Shown: positions 32,844 to 44,775, numbered from the stretch's first letter. The stretch: DNA of 64,000 bases from Pilatotrama ljubarskyi (GCA_022385805.1 MU277687.1:278245-342244); one strand, 5' to 3'. Made by a program: numbers and translations. The notes: generated by a model not told the origin, from the sequence alone.

Positions 32844-34709
32844 ATGCGCACCGAGCTCCCTGCCGTTTCGTTCCTCTGCGTGGCCGCGCTGGTGCTGGTG
32901 GCGCCCGTTCTGATGTCGTCGCGGAATATCCCCGTCTTGTCGCTGGCGGCTTGGCTCCTCTTCTGCAACATCATTCACGGCGTGAACACGCTCGTATGGG
33001 CGGGAAACGATGCCATCCACGTCCCTGCATGGTGCGACATAGGTATCGTCCACCTCGTTTCTCACCATTCAAAGGGCAGTGCTGATCGATGGCTCGCTGA
33101 AAGTGACGAGAGTGCTCCTTGCGGCTCAATTCGCATTGCCTGGATCCGCGCTTGCGTTGGTTCTCAAGCTGCGCCGATGCGCCCTTGGCCAGGAAACAAT
33201 ACGCAAGGGGTCCACGCTGACGACAGACCTCATGCTATGCCTAATCCTTCCCATAGTCTACATTATACTGCGTAAGTCGCATCGACTTCCTCCTGCAACC
33301 ACAACTCACCATCCTCTCTGACAGACGTAATTGTACAACCACACCGGTTCGACCTTTCCACGGACTTCGGCTGCACCGTATCGATACACACGTCTTCCCT
33401 CGCCATCATCTTCATGTGGATCCCGCCTCTCCTGCTCTGTATTACTACCTTCGTCTACGCGGCCCTCGCAGTCCGCGCCCGCCTGGACAGCGGCCTCTCC
33501 TTCTTCAGCCACATACAGGACGCGCCGCGCATCAGCGCGCTCGCGTTCATCCGGCCACTCGTCGTTTCGGTCTTTATCTCCCTGGTTTCTTCTGGCGTTA
33601 CCATCTTCTCAATGACCGCAAGCCTCATCGCCGTCGGCGGCCTGCAGGCGTGGACTGTGGAGAGCTGGTACGATGTGCACGCGCAAATGTCCCAGGTCTT
33701 AGTCATCCCCGCGAGCTCGCATCTTGTCTTGACGAGGATCGAGGCGGAATGGTGGGTCATCCCAGCTTGCACCCTCATCTTCGTCTCCATGACTGGACTA
33801 GCACTCGTATCCGGCATTCACTCCGACGACCGCACGAGGACCTACGGAGCCTTGCCAGGATGGTTCCGCCGAGCGGTCCTCCGTCGTCCGTCCGACGACG
33901 CCTTCGCACACGCAAAGGGCTTCAGCGGACAGACGCTGTGTAGCAGTCCCTCGTCGCCCACGTCGATGTACGAGATGAAGTCGGGCTGGGACGACACGTG
34001 GAGGCCCGCGGCGCCCGCAAAGGTCAAGCTCGCGCCGCTCACGATTCCGGAGGCGCCATCTCAGACGACGATCGCGGTATCGGACCAGGACGATCCCTTC
34101 GTCCAGTCGACTCTACACTACATCGAGTCGCCGACGGGTCGCGAAGCACTTGGTCTCCCTCCTCTGCCGCCTGCGCTCTACCATCCAGGGCAGCGTAATA
34201 GGAGCGTGTCTCCGCCTACTGCTGCTTCGCGCTCCCCGAGTCCTCCAAAGGCAGCTGCAGATACACGTAAAGTCGCGGCGGCTCGTCCGAACTCGCTCTT
34301 ATCCGGTCCGTGGCCGCAGCCCCCCTGCACCATCCCGTTGTCCCCTCGCACTCCCTCTCCGAAGACTCCCATCACCGTTTCTCCTCCCTCTCCTATTGCT
34401 GTCCCCTCGCCAGCGCGTCCGGAGAGCGTCGCCTCCTTCACGGCAAGCATTTCGTCCTCGACGATCAGCATGAGCGGGTACGCACGCGAGGAATCGTACG
34501 TAGCGCCATTCCAGGACAGCGCAGCGGGAATACCGGGTCCCGGCCTCGCTGTACCGAAGCACATTCGGAAAGTCCGGAGCAGGGACGTGCTGCTTCCGAG
34601 GAGCCTGAGTGCGAGCTCGCGGGGAAGACGTAATGGGTCGGATGGCGGGCCCTCGGAGGGAATCTATATGACCGTGGTGAGGGAAACGGACTCGGATTCC
34701 ATGGTCTAG
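32844..34709 (+). CDS. Divergent STE3-like receptor with long tail (receptor 4)
   Basis: Three exons, 32844-33042, 33104-33271 and 33325-34709, give 583 residues, the longest receptor here. WCDI is kept at 63-66, and seven hydrophobic segments can be traced up to about residue 315. The family motif before helix 4 is changed to VQPHRFD (Pro for Gly); the RRLY motif after helix 3 is replaced by KLRRCALG; and the EEARKHY segment after helix 7 is absent (SGIHSDDRTRTYG instead). Two introns at conserved places remain, while the later ones are lost. The tail of about 260 residues is rich in Ser/Pro/Thr with SPSP and PRTPSP repeats, perhaps phosphorylated. No pheromone gene or GGACAATGG box is nearby. 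It is likely a receptor-like gene with changed or lost mating specificity. Confidence 0.8.
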
Positions 34710-35280
34710 TCGAGCTCTGGATGAGAAGCGCGGTTTTGGTCGCACTGTTCTCTTCGTGGCTGTGGTTTATGCCTCCCATACTAAGTACTGTATATGACCC
34801 GCCACACATCTACTAACCAGAAATCACGACGCTCACTATTCTTTGCCACCGATGTTTCCTTTCATTGTCGTTCCTTCTGTTGTACATGTCTGCTTGTAGC
34901 ATACAATCTGTATCATTTTGCAATATCCAGCTTGCGTTCTCCCTCCGGGACTCGTGCGCAGCCACTGGCGATCGAGCTGCCGTGCGGGCGCTCCACTCCA
35001 AGGATCACACGATCGTCATCGTCCGGCCTGCCACCAACATCGAACTCTGTGTCCATGAACGCGTCTTCGCCTTCGACCACGACGACGCGCACCAACGCCT
35101 GGAAATGCTCCAGCACGTCTAGCGCTTCTGCACTGTGGCACTCTTTCGGCGGGCGACCCGAGTCTGCGCGTACTTACGTGACCAACCTCGCGGCCTGCAC
35201 GTTCCCACTGCCTGCCTCTTAACGCGTTCGGCCCTGGTGTCTCCACCACACACTCACTTCTTTCACTTATCTTGCTGGAC
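34710..35280. other. Intergenic, no gene seen
   Basis: 570 bases between receptor 4 and the next plus-strand gene: 3' region of the receptor, then a TC-rich leader before the ATG at 35281. Confidence 0.4.
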
Positions 35281-36909
35281 ATGGCCAGTGGCGCAGCGCA
35301 AGCAGGTCCTTCGCGTCGGGCAGCGATGCCAACACCGCCTCCTGAATCAGCGTTCAAAGGACAGTCGTATTCGGACCAAGAAAGCGGGAGCGAGGTAGAG
35401 GGGTCGGGCAGCGACGAGGAGTACGAGAGTGCGTTGAATGGATACAAGTCTCCTTCTCCGGCCAGTCCAGACGTGAAGGGCAAGAGCCGCGTCTCTTCGC
35501 CACACACGAAGTCGACCAACCACCAGAAGTCGGCGAAGCGGGCGAGCTCTTGGGCGGACTTGGACCTCTCCATCATCGTCGCCTTAGTCTCTCCCATCGG
35601 AAACTGGCTGACGGGCGGGGATCACATCAAGAACCTCTTCCTTATCATACTCCTCATATTCTACCTCCACCAAATTGTCGAGAGTAGGTCGTTCTCGCTG
35701 TATCCTTGCACACATGCTCACGGCAGGGCGTCTTAGTACCATGGCAGCTCTATCTCTCCGCGCGCCCTCGCAAGCATCAGCGACGACACGCGTCAAAGCG
35801 CGACGGAGACGAGAGGGTTGCCCAGCTTCAAGCTCTCGCCCAGAATGAGCTGCGCCAGCATGAATTCATCTATCTCGCCCTTGCTGTAGCATCACCGTTC
35901 ATCGGCGCCGCTTTCCTTCGGCAAGTGCTGTCTGCCCTTGGCGACCACAACGCACTGTCCTGGTTCAGCACCACGCTCTTTGTGTTGGCGACCGGGATCC
36001 GACCATGGACACACCTAGTCAACCGGCTCACCGAGCGCACCCAAGAGCTGCAGGATGCCGTGCACACCCCAGATGAGGAGTCGCTCGCGCATATACAAGA
36101 AGAAACACAACGCGCTCTCGATTCCGCACTCGCTCGCATCGACTCACTTGAGCGCGAGGTCCGCGACCTGCGAGAAGGTGTTAAGCGGGGCGAGCAGCTG
36201 CGAGAGGTGTGCGACGACCTGAGCGAGATCCTCGGCGACCTCGAGCGCACGACGAAGCGCAACGAGCGCAAGGCCGACACCGCGCGCTCTGCCATCGGCG
36301 CACGACTCTCGGCAGTCGAAGCGGGCCTTTTGCAGCTGGAGGAACGGAGGAGGAACGACATCGCAGCGATCGAAGCCGCCGGGTTCCGCTTCCCGAGGAA
36401 GGCAGTCTTGTTCGAGAAGGCGCGCGCACACTTCTGGTCGCTCATCGACAAGCTCTTGTACCTCCCTTGGCCTTGAAGACCCTCAGTCTCACCGACACCC
36501 GCAGTCTCATCCTGAGGGCGACGGGATAACCAACAGCAACGGCACTACTACCGTGCACGTAACGGGTATCCTCGTGAACCGCATTCGCAGCCCCGAGCGC
36601 GAAAAGCACCACCTCGCCCACCTCGCCCCGCGCCTCGCCACCATCCCTGAGGCGGACGATTCGGACTCGGAGGGCACGTTCGTCTCCGACAAGGGTGATG
36701 GCAGTGCCAGCACAAAGAAGGGCCGGAGTAGAAGTCGGAGCAGGAGCGGGTCGTCCGGCGCGGCACGGCCACGGCACTTGAAGGCCCCGTCGTACAGCCA
36801 GCTCGCGCTGGAGTACGCGCAGAGCGCGGTGTTGTGGCCCTACAGGTTCAGTGTGCGCGTGCTTGTTGCCGTGTTGCCTCCGGTTGCGAAGGTGGTGCCG
36901 ACGCTGTGA
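35281..36909 (+). CDS. Membrane protein with coiled coil, function unknown
   Basis: Best model: exons 35281-35683, 35737-36457 and 36537-36909, 498 residues. The N-terminal 90 residues are acidic/Ser-rich and disordered. Hydrophobic segments follow: FLIILLIFYLHQIVE near residues 118-135, and, after the first splice, FIYLALAVASPFIGAAFL and LSWFSTTLFVLATG. Then comes a strongly charged helix of about 120 residues (ERTQELQDAVHTPDEESLAHI... EREVRDLREGVKRGEQL), a likely coiled coil facing the cytosol. The last exon has an SRSRSRSGSS patch and a hydrophobic end. The exon 2/3 junction is inferred from frame (donor at 36458, acceptor AACAG at 36536); an alternative stop at 36473 would give a shorter protein. 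Similar membrane plus coiled-coil proteins occur in fungi, but I do not recognise the family. Confidence 0.65.
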
Positions 36910-37290
36910 ACGTTCTCCCGTCGTTGTTTTGTGGACAATGTCGCAAGGCTGTGGACATGTCTGCGTTGTTCTCTATATTTCACTCTGTCTCGGGTCGTGC
37001 CTTTTATTATTATAAGCAATGTTTATATCACCTCCGCATCCCCACAGTCCCTCGGTCCTTCGATCCTCAATCCTTGATCCTCCGTGTCACCTGTGTACGT
37101 TCCTTCCGGATCCTTGTGCGCTGCGTTCGGTACTATTGTAGCTATTCACGAATATCTCTTGTCTCGATCCTGCCCTGGCCTGGCCTGCTGTGCACCGTCG
37201 TCTGATGCTTTGTACTATAGATGCGAGAGCGAATGCGATATCGCGCTGGTGAGACATCGCTACCGAGACAAGACCGCCGTCCTATGGTAA
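36910..37290. other. Convergent 3' region
   Basis: 380 bases between convergent genes. AT-rich sequence with TATTATTATAAGC near 37003-37016 fits 3' UTR and poly(A) signals. No gene seen. Confidence 0.35.
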
Positions 37291-38092
37291 CTAGGACTCT
37301 CCTGCTGGCGCCGGGACTGGAACCAACTGCACGTACACCCCATAGCAGCTATCGTAGTCGTAGTGCTCCCGGCTATCCCAACGCGGCTTGTACACCACCA
37401 CGTTCAGCGGGATGTCGTCCTGCTCACTGGCCGCCTCGCAGAGCGCGAAGTTCAGCGTGTCCCCGTGCAGGGCGAGGAGGGGATAAATGGGGTTTCCGCC
37501 GGCGGGCGAGGTTCCGACCTGTAGGAGTCGATAATCCTTAGTGGACACGGTTCTATGATAGGACGGAGGTTACGCACGACAGCGCAGAAGACGGGGTCCG
37601 GGGAGAGCTGGTCGTGCGAGACTTCGAAGCTGATCGTGTATCCCTCGCCGATATCGCTCGCTGCAGCGCCCGCTCCCGTAGAGAAGTTGTTCGTCGCGAT
37701 GAGCCCTCCATCGATCAGCGAATACTGCGAGAACTCGGCGTAGGGGTACGTCTCGTTCGTCTTCCAAAGCGCATACGGCCATCGAGTCAGCACGCGTTCT
37801 CACGACTCAGTATGGGCGAAAGGAGACTCACCGCGAGCGAGCGGTACTCGCTGCCCGAGTGCGCGACGGAGGGGCTGAGGTGCAGGGGCTCCCCGAGCTC
37901 GAGCGCTCGGGTGGGGATGCCGAGGGTCTTGTTCACCGCGGAGAGGGTGAAGGGCCCGGCGTTCGCGAAGGCGTTCCAGCCGACGTAGGTTTGGCAGCGG
38001 TCTGACTCTTGCGCCTGGGCGGGCTCCGACTGAGGGAGGCCAAGGGCGGACGAGGCGAACGTGAGGGCGGCGAGGAGCGCGCTGGCGAGCAT
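37291..38092 (-). CDS. Small secreted protein, function unknown
   Basis: Exons 38092-37832, 37760-37578 and 37518-37291 give 223 residues. The N-terminus is a clear signal peptide (MLASALLAALTFASSALGLP, about 20 residues), so the product is secreted or enters the secretory route. N-glycosylation sequons NKT (about 54-56), NET and NFS are present, and few Cys residues (one in DRCQTY, one in VFCAV, two more towards the end). The middle reads like a small beta-rich domain (YSLIDGGLIATNNFSTG, GEGYTISFEVS). The last exon ends VQLVPVPAPAGES without a GPI-type hydrophobic tail. The second and third acceptors were chosen to keep frame and intron size of about 60-70 bases. Many fungal small secreted proteins look like this; I do not name a family. 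Confidence 0.65.
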
Positions 38093-39468
38093 TGTGCTTG
38101 AACGACAGACGAGGACGTCGTTCTCAGCGTAAGTCGAACGCAGAAGACGTCGCACTTGAACCCGCCTGTCGAATATAAAAGACCGTGCCGCCAGACTGCG
38201 TCACGGATGTGAGACAGGGCGTACTTCCCAGCTTCCCAGTACTGCCGTGGGTCCAGCAGCATCTCAAACCTCGCTGGAGGTGGGTAGTAACGAGACAGCT
38301 TTGCGTTCCTACTGCATGCATCGCTGCCTGTTTCGCGTGCTAGTGGACCACCGGCAGAGCTGTCGGCGGGAAGTTGCATTCAGCAGATGTTCGGTTGATA
38401 GTTGCATTCTTTGCCCTTTACCTTCATGCACAACGGAAAAGATGACGCTAAGCACGTACGGATTCACTGAAACACGCGCAAGCTGCTTCGACCGTTCATC
38501 CGAGGCACGCTTCGTGCTGGGAGTCCCAAAATAGATGAGCAGAGTGCTGCAGTCATAGAGGCTGATACAAAGCCTGAGATTGAGAGAACCCTACACAAGA
38601 GGTGTTAGTACACGCTCAAGAGGAGGGCTGGACGATGGCTAATATTCGACGCGGTATGTAAGAGGATGTAAATGAGTAGAACAAGAGGAACACGCGAAGC
38701 ATTGATCCACTTAATCCTACTGTACATACCATAACGGAATGGGCGCTTAGTCAACGGGATTTGCCGAAGGAGCGACTGCCTGCATGTCGCGTTCGTGAAC
38801 GTCCGCGGTCTTTGGCCAGCGACCGCGACCTCCTCAGCATGCGGAGCCTCGAACTTGCCATGACGCTGCGATATATCATGTCTGGTGGTTTGCTTATTGC
38901 TGCGGATGCGGACCCTGCCTCAGGAGATCTTTTCCCATAATCCCCGAGTCCCGCGCGAGCGACACTCCTATTAGGGTGAACACCCAGCATGCGCTTTTTC
39001 CTGTGCTATAAATATCGACGATGCAAGCAGCATGATATGTGTACGTCCATTCTGGAGTGTGGTGCGAACCCTAGTGAGTTCTCGGTTTGAACTGTGAGTT
39101 GGCAGGTGGAGTGCTGCACTACTGGAAGCACCAGCGCTGCAGCCTGCAGGACGTACTCCGCATGACGACGTTGCCCCTGTTCCCCACGCGCCGCCAGTAC
39201 TTCGATCCGCGAACATAGTTGCTACTCCAGATGCACGGTCTTGAGAGGAGTCGACACGATGTATTTTGATTGCGCTGATATAGGTCAGTGACGTCAGATC
39301 GCCGGGGAGTATACATGCACGCTGCCCTGGTGCGGGGCGTCCTCATCTCACCGCAGCTTTGCTACGATACCCTCTCTTCTGTAACGACGGGTTTGACGAC
39401 TTTGGACGCACTATCGGGGCATTGTGTACTCATACAAACGGTCTACCAACAACTTCAGTACCTGAAGA
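38093..39468. other. Intergenic, no gene seen
   Basis: 1.4 kb of divergent promoter DNA between the secreted protein gene and the glycine-rich gene. TATAAAAG-like sequence (read on the minus strand near 38172-38180) may be the TATA box of the secreted protein gene. No coding frame is supported. Confidence 0.4.
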
Positions 39469-41645
39469 ATGGCATACGATTACTATAGGTCCTCTGTACC
39501 GGGATGGGGAACCTCTCAGGTACGAAGCACGTTCGGAAGAGCCATACGCCTGGTACTGATGTCTGAACGCAGTTCCAGTTCACCGCTCCTCCTACTCCTG
39601 GGTTCCGCCCCCAGCCTACCTGTAAGCCGGGATATCTTGTTCTTGCTAAACGCTACGAGTGCTCATGTACACCTCCAGGGGGCGGACTCGATTACTACAA
39701 TGCACATGCTGTGAACGCTGACCCGTAAGTTCACGCAATCCTTGCTCGTACGACAGTCCGCTCACCTCATCCAGTACTCTATACAACTCTGTAATATCCC
39801 GCGTGGGACAAGTCGGCCCCCTTAGCCTTGGTCGCCGCGAAGCCCGCTATTGGCACAGACGAGTCTACAGTGGCATGGTAGGTGTCTACGTTGTCGTCTC
39901 ACATGCCATCACTGAGAAGAGCCCGTTCGCCTAGTCACCTCTCATGCAGCTGTTGCCGATCGACATCGGAGCGGCCGCAGCCTATGAAGCGTATCGGACG
40001 TGGAAGCACAACCCTGCTCTGTATGAACCTCTTGGCGCGGATCCCGTCAGGATGCGAGAAGGCCTGGTGGGCATGGCCATTGCAGAGAGTGAGCTGGTCC
40101 TTGTGTTTGCACTGGGCAGAAATCTCATCATTCGTCTTTCAGCGACACGACTATGGCAGTACACCGGACGTACTGCAGATGCCTATGGATTGCGAGCGGC
40201 CTCGGAAGCCGCCGCATCCGTCGCTACTATCCTCGCCGAACGCGTATGTAGCAATTTCGAGTGCTTTATCGTTATATCGACACTCATTTACCCGCCCGCA
40301 GCTCCTGGAGATGACTGGAGGAGATGCCATCGAACGACCAACTATTGCCAGAGATTACGGCTACCGCCCTCGTTCAAATTCCCTCAATGTCCCCTCCGTC
40401 ATCCGCACGGGAGGGTCGTCAACGCTCGGAGCCGGTGCTCCGGGTATCCCTGCAGGACCGCCGACTGTAAACCCTCTCGGTGGTGCTGCGTCGCCTCTCT
40501 CTGGAGCAGGAGTGGGCCTCGGCTTTCCATCCGGCGTCCCACCTGCGGGCATGCCGCCATCTCCTATCCCTCCATCAACAATGCCACCATCCCCCATTCC
40601 TCCATCACCTATTACGCCCGGCCCCATGGCGGCTGGTGCCGCCGGAGGTGCAATGCCTGGAGGTGCTATGGCTGGAGGCGCAGCTGTTCCACCTGGACCC
40701 ATGCCTGTTCCGGGTGCAGCTCTAGGTGCTCGAATGCCCCCACCTCCCGGTGCACCTATGGCACCCTCAGCAGCTGGCGCTATGGGACCCGGAGGAATGC
40801 CTCCTGGTGGAGCGTACGGCGCAGGCGGTCTCGGTGGTGGTATGCCTCCAGGTGCAGGAGGCCTCGGTGCCGGCATGCCTCCTGTCCCAGGAGGTCTCGG
40901 GGCAGGCGGAGTAGGCGCAGGAGCATACGGAGGCGGAGCAGGCATGGGTATGCCCGCGGCTGGGGGCGGTACGGCTGGGATCGCGCCCGGCGTCCCTCCC
41001 GGAGCGACTGTCGTCATCGACTCGTCTCCCCGCCGTCCGCGCGCACGGCGGTACTCGGATTCGTACACGGACTCCCGACGGCGTAGACGCTCTCGCAGCC
41101 GCATCGAGGTCGTACAACCTCAGCCTGGATACGCGGCAGGCGCAGGATACGGTGCCGCCGGCGGAATGTACGGCGGCGCAGGAGCAGGAGCACCAGGAGG
41201 TTATGCAGGAGGAGCCGGCACGTATCGATATCCCGCGGGGGCAGGAGGCGCTGGAGGAGCCTATGGTGGTGCGATGGGAGGCGGATATGGCGGTGCAGGG
41301 TATGGCGGCATGCAAGCTGGATACGGCGGTATGCCCGGCATGGCGCCTGGCTACGGGGGCGCTGGCATGGGAGGTGGGGGGATGGGTATGGGTGCCGCGG
41401 GTGCAGCAGGGATGCCTATGTCCGGGTCCACTTCATCTACATATGGCGTTGCGTCCGGGCCTGGAGGTGCTCCTGGCCCGACGGGCGCTGCGAAGGCCGA
41501 AGCCGCGGAGGACCAGGCGGAGGCAGAGGTCGCTGCTGAAGAGGGCGGCGGGGGGCGTGGGTTCGGCGGGCTTGCGAGGCATTTCAGGGCGGGGATGGGT
41601 GCTGGGTTGAACGCGACTGGGTTCGGAGGTGGGAAGGGATACTAG
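39469..41645 (+). CDS. Glycine/alanine/proline-rich protein with conserved helical head
   Basis: Six exons (39469-39519, 39573-39724, 39775-39877, 39935-40088, 40143-40243, 40302-41645) give about 634 residues. The intron at 40089-40142 is in frame, with GTGAGC...TTTCAG ends; removing it joins MAIAE to TRLWQYTGR, which reads like one amphipathic helix. The first 200 residues are ordered: MAYDYYRSSVPGWG, then AAAAYEAYRTWKHNPALYEPL and ATRLWQYTGR...AASVATILAER. The last 400 residues are low complexity: PPSPIPPS, then many GGMPPGAGGLGAG-like and GYGGAGYGGMQ-like repeats, broken by one basic block (RRPRARRY...RRRRRSRSR). Such tails are common in disordered or condensate-forming proteins. Family not recognised; no signal peptide. 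Several start codons are possible; the first gives the best splice phases. Confidence 0.65.
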
Positions 41646-43155
41646 GTGGATTTGCCGTCGGTGAGTATGTCCTCCGCATCAAGTAGTAGTCGTCTTTTCT
41701 AGAGTTCGCTCATGAATACGATTCTCTGTAGGGCTGATACCATGTGGGACGAGCCACTCCTTTGCGATATCTCATTTGCTGTCTACTCAGGGCGCCATGG
41801 TGAAATTACAGTGTTTTGAATCGTAGTACCACGACGCGTGCTGCAGTCGCCGGCTTGCACAAATATCCCTTCAAAGACCTGGCTCTCCAGTCTCAAGTAC
41901 TACGTCCTGGAGACTTGGCGCTTTGCTCGAACTTGGGGATACGTGGGCTCCTTCCGGCCGTCCTGACCTATCATTCCCCTCCGAGTCTCAACGCAGCAGG
42001 GACGGTGTATACACAGAGCAGACCCTAACCCATGTTTTGCCGTGAGCCCTTCGTGCCACCCAGATCCGGGAGCCCGATGGCAAGACAATAGAGACGGTAA
42101 GCGCCAGTGCCGCTCGCGTGCGAGACAATAAGACATGGCTCTGAGTCCATATATCATCCTGCAGGATCGACAGTCCTCGTTCTTCTCAACCCCCACCGTC
42201 GCCCATCGTCTCTCGCTGCATCTTTGAGACCGTCCTGCGTAACCCGCCCGATCTCGACGCTGGAGCTCCCGCTGACGAGACCGCCAGCTGACATGGCACC
42301 CCTCAGGGCCGTCTCGGCGCCCAAGCTGGCGATAATGTGCCCTCGGCGTTCTCTCGAATCTCTGCATCTGCACTGGCTGAATGCTGCCTTGTACTGTGCT
42401 TTCCAGAGAATGGCCGACACATGCAATGCATAGACTAGCGCGCCGCGCTACAACGCCATCGAGAGAAGGCCCAACTCCTCTTGGCCTGGCGACCTTGTCC
42501 TCCTGCTCCAGCCTTAACTTGCTCTGGTGTCCCCTTGTCTATCTCGCCGTATGCTCCTTCGGGCCCGGCATATGACCCGATAACACACGGCCCGAACTTC
42601 GTCGAGAAGTCCAGGCAAACTCGCCTAAGCCGGAATCAAAGGGATGACCCCTCCCTGGAGTGCCCAACTTACCATCTGCAGGCTCCCCTTTGATTCTGAT
42701 TATAGGCTAGCCATTCTGCCTCCAGCGTGAGTGTTTCCGCGCAGAATTCAGTTGCCTTCCCACTGACCGGGCTATCCATGTGCTGCGATCATGCTCACCT
42801 ACCTTTTTGGGACGCTGGACAAGCTAGCGTCCCAAAACGGTAGGTCAAGGCTACGCCCAATTCTGCACACCGCTACGCCTGCGCTTCCCGTGGAGGAGCG
42901 CGAGCGTACCCGAGGACAAGGTAGGGTCCGAATTCGTGCGCGAAGGAGATGGGAGAGATGCGCGCGCGGGGGACATCTTAAAGTAGCGGGTGCGGGAGGA
43001 TTTGCGCCAGCAGTCGCTCCTCTGCTGCCCATCTACAGGCCTTAGCTTCCTGCGTTCCCCTCCCTGTGCCGGCTGCCCTCCATCCCTCGCCGCCGCAGCC
43101 TGCTTCTGTACACATTGTATCTCCTGTAGCTTGTCAATACCATCGCCTTCTCGAG
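41646..43155. other. Intergenic upstream of receptor 5, with a small hairpin
   Basis: 1.5 kb without supported genes or pheromone frames. It includes a near-perfect inverted repeat at 42798-42844 (listed separately). ACATTGTATC at about 43113-43122 only weakly resembles the CCATTGTCC box of the other receptors. Confidence 0.4.
42798..42844. repeat. 47-bp inverted repeat (hairpin)
   Basis: Arms of 19 bases at 42798-42816 (CCTACCTTTTTGGGACGCT) and 42826-42844 pair with a single mismatch and leave a 9-base loop. It may be a very short MITE or a transcription-linked hairpin; no target duplication is obvious. Confidence 0.6.
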
Positions 43156-44775
43156 ATGTCTATCCCTTGGCCGGTTCAGGTCGACATCGTCGCGGCGTTC
43201 TCGCTGCTCGGCTTCATTCTCATCTGCATCCCGCTCTACTGGCACATGGAAGGTACGTCGAGCGGCCCACGAGAGTGAGTATTAAGGTGCTGAGCAGAAA
43301 CCTCGTATAGCATGGAACGTCGGCTGTGTCCTTTACATCTTCTGGATCGGCACCCAGTGCTTGATTCAGTTCATCAACTCCATCGTCTGGCGTGATAACG
43401 CCATTAACTGGGCTCCCGTTTGGTGCGACATCGGTGAGTCCTCAGGCTACCGAGACTCCCTGCTCAGGAATTGACGGTCGTTTGCCGCAGTGACGCGCTT
43501 CAACATCGGGTCGAGTATCGCTGTATGCTGCGCGTCCCTCGTGATCAACCGCCGCCTGTACCATATCGCGAACATCTCCGCGGTGTCGATGACCCAGGCG
43601 GACAAGCGCCGCAACATTATCACGGACCTGGCCATCGGCATGGGCATCCCCATCGTTGCGATCGCCCTCTGTACGTGAACCTCCAGCAGGAATGATACGC
43701 ATCGGTCCTGATTTTCATGTGCAGACTGGTTCTACCAGGGCCACCGCTTCGATATCCTCGAGGGCGTCGGCTGCGTCGAGGAGTACCCGAACTCCTTCCT
43801 CGCCTACCTCCTCTACATCACCTGGCCCATCCCCATCGGTCTCGTCTCCGCCACTTATTGCAGTAAGTGTTGTCTCCAAACATAGCCTCGGAGAAACTCG
43901 ACCTGACGACTCCACCCAGTCCTGACCCTCCGCGCGTTCTTCCGCCGCCGCCGCGACTTCAGCACGCTCGTCGCCTCCAACTCGAACCTCACGTTCAACC
44001 GCTACTTCCGGCTCATGGGCCTCGCCGCGATCGAGGTCATGTTCACGATCCCGCTCGGCATCTACAACATCGTCCAGAACGCGCGGGCGCCGATCTACCC
44101 GTACATCGGCATGGCGGACCTCCACTACCGCTTCTCGCGCGTGAACCAGAAGAGCGCGGTATCGTGGCGCGCGGACCCCGCGCTCGTCGCGGGCATGGAC
44201 TTCAAGCGCTGGACCGTCATCGGCTGCGCGATCTTGTTCTTCTTGTTCTTTGGCCTGGCGGAGGAGGCGCGCAAGCACTACCGTCTTGCGCTCTCTTCTG
44301 TCGCGAAGAAGGTCGGCATCACCACGTTCGACCGCAGCACCGGCTTCAGCTCTACTGGGTACGTCTCACCTCCTCCGAGTCTTCATCCCATACGCGTATA
44401 CTTACTTGCTCCCCGTCCTGCAGCTCCAAGCCCGCGACGAGCGGATTCGGACGCGTCACGATCCCGACGTTTGTGCAGCGGAATACGCGGCGCGCGTCGA
44501 TGGACAGCTTCTCGGACAGGCTGTCGACGAACATTTCTATCAGCGACGCCATCGACGAGAAGGCCGCCGCCTACTCGCCCGTCGAGAGCTCGATGGGCTC
44601 GAGCACGTACCTTGGCTCTCCCGTCGACACCGAGAAGGGTGCTTCGCCCCTCGAGTCACTGCCCCCAGTCAGCTTCCCCCCCGCGCCGAAGCGCGTGTAC
44701 GATCCCGAGTCGCCCACACGACGCGACGCGGACGTGCCCGCGTCCGTACGGCCAAATTCCATCGATATGGTCTGA
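43156..44775 (+). CDS. STE3-like pheromone receptor (receptor 5)
   Basis: Six exons (43156-43252, 43311-43433, 43491-43670, 43725-43862, 43920-44358, 44424-44775) give 442 residues. It has the most canonical family sequence here: PLYWHMEAWNVG, WCDI at 70-73, NRRLYHIANIS, DKRRNIITDLAIGMGIP, WFYQGHRFDI (Trp-Phe-Tyr in place of Tyr-Ile-Val), AFFRRRRDF in the cytosolic loop and FGLAEEARKHY after helix 7. The tail (about 145 residues) has RRAS and SPT sites. An upstream in-frame ATG exists in the leader, but MSIPWPVQ fits the family start. Unlike receptors 1-3, it has no GGACAATGG box and no pheromone gene within 20 kb on its left. It is a candidate non-mating-type receptor-like gene at the edge of the locus, next to the conserved flank. 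Confidence 0.9.

Noticed and set aside
40361..41104. Minus-strand Pro/Ala-rich frame of 247 codons and plus-strand second frame of 380 codons
   Set aside because: Both are shadows of the glycine-rich repeat gene; long open shadows are expected in GGN-repeat DNA.
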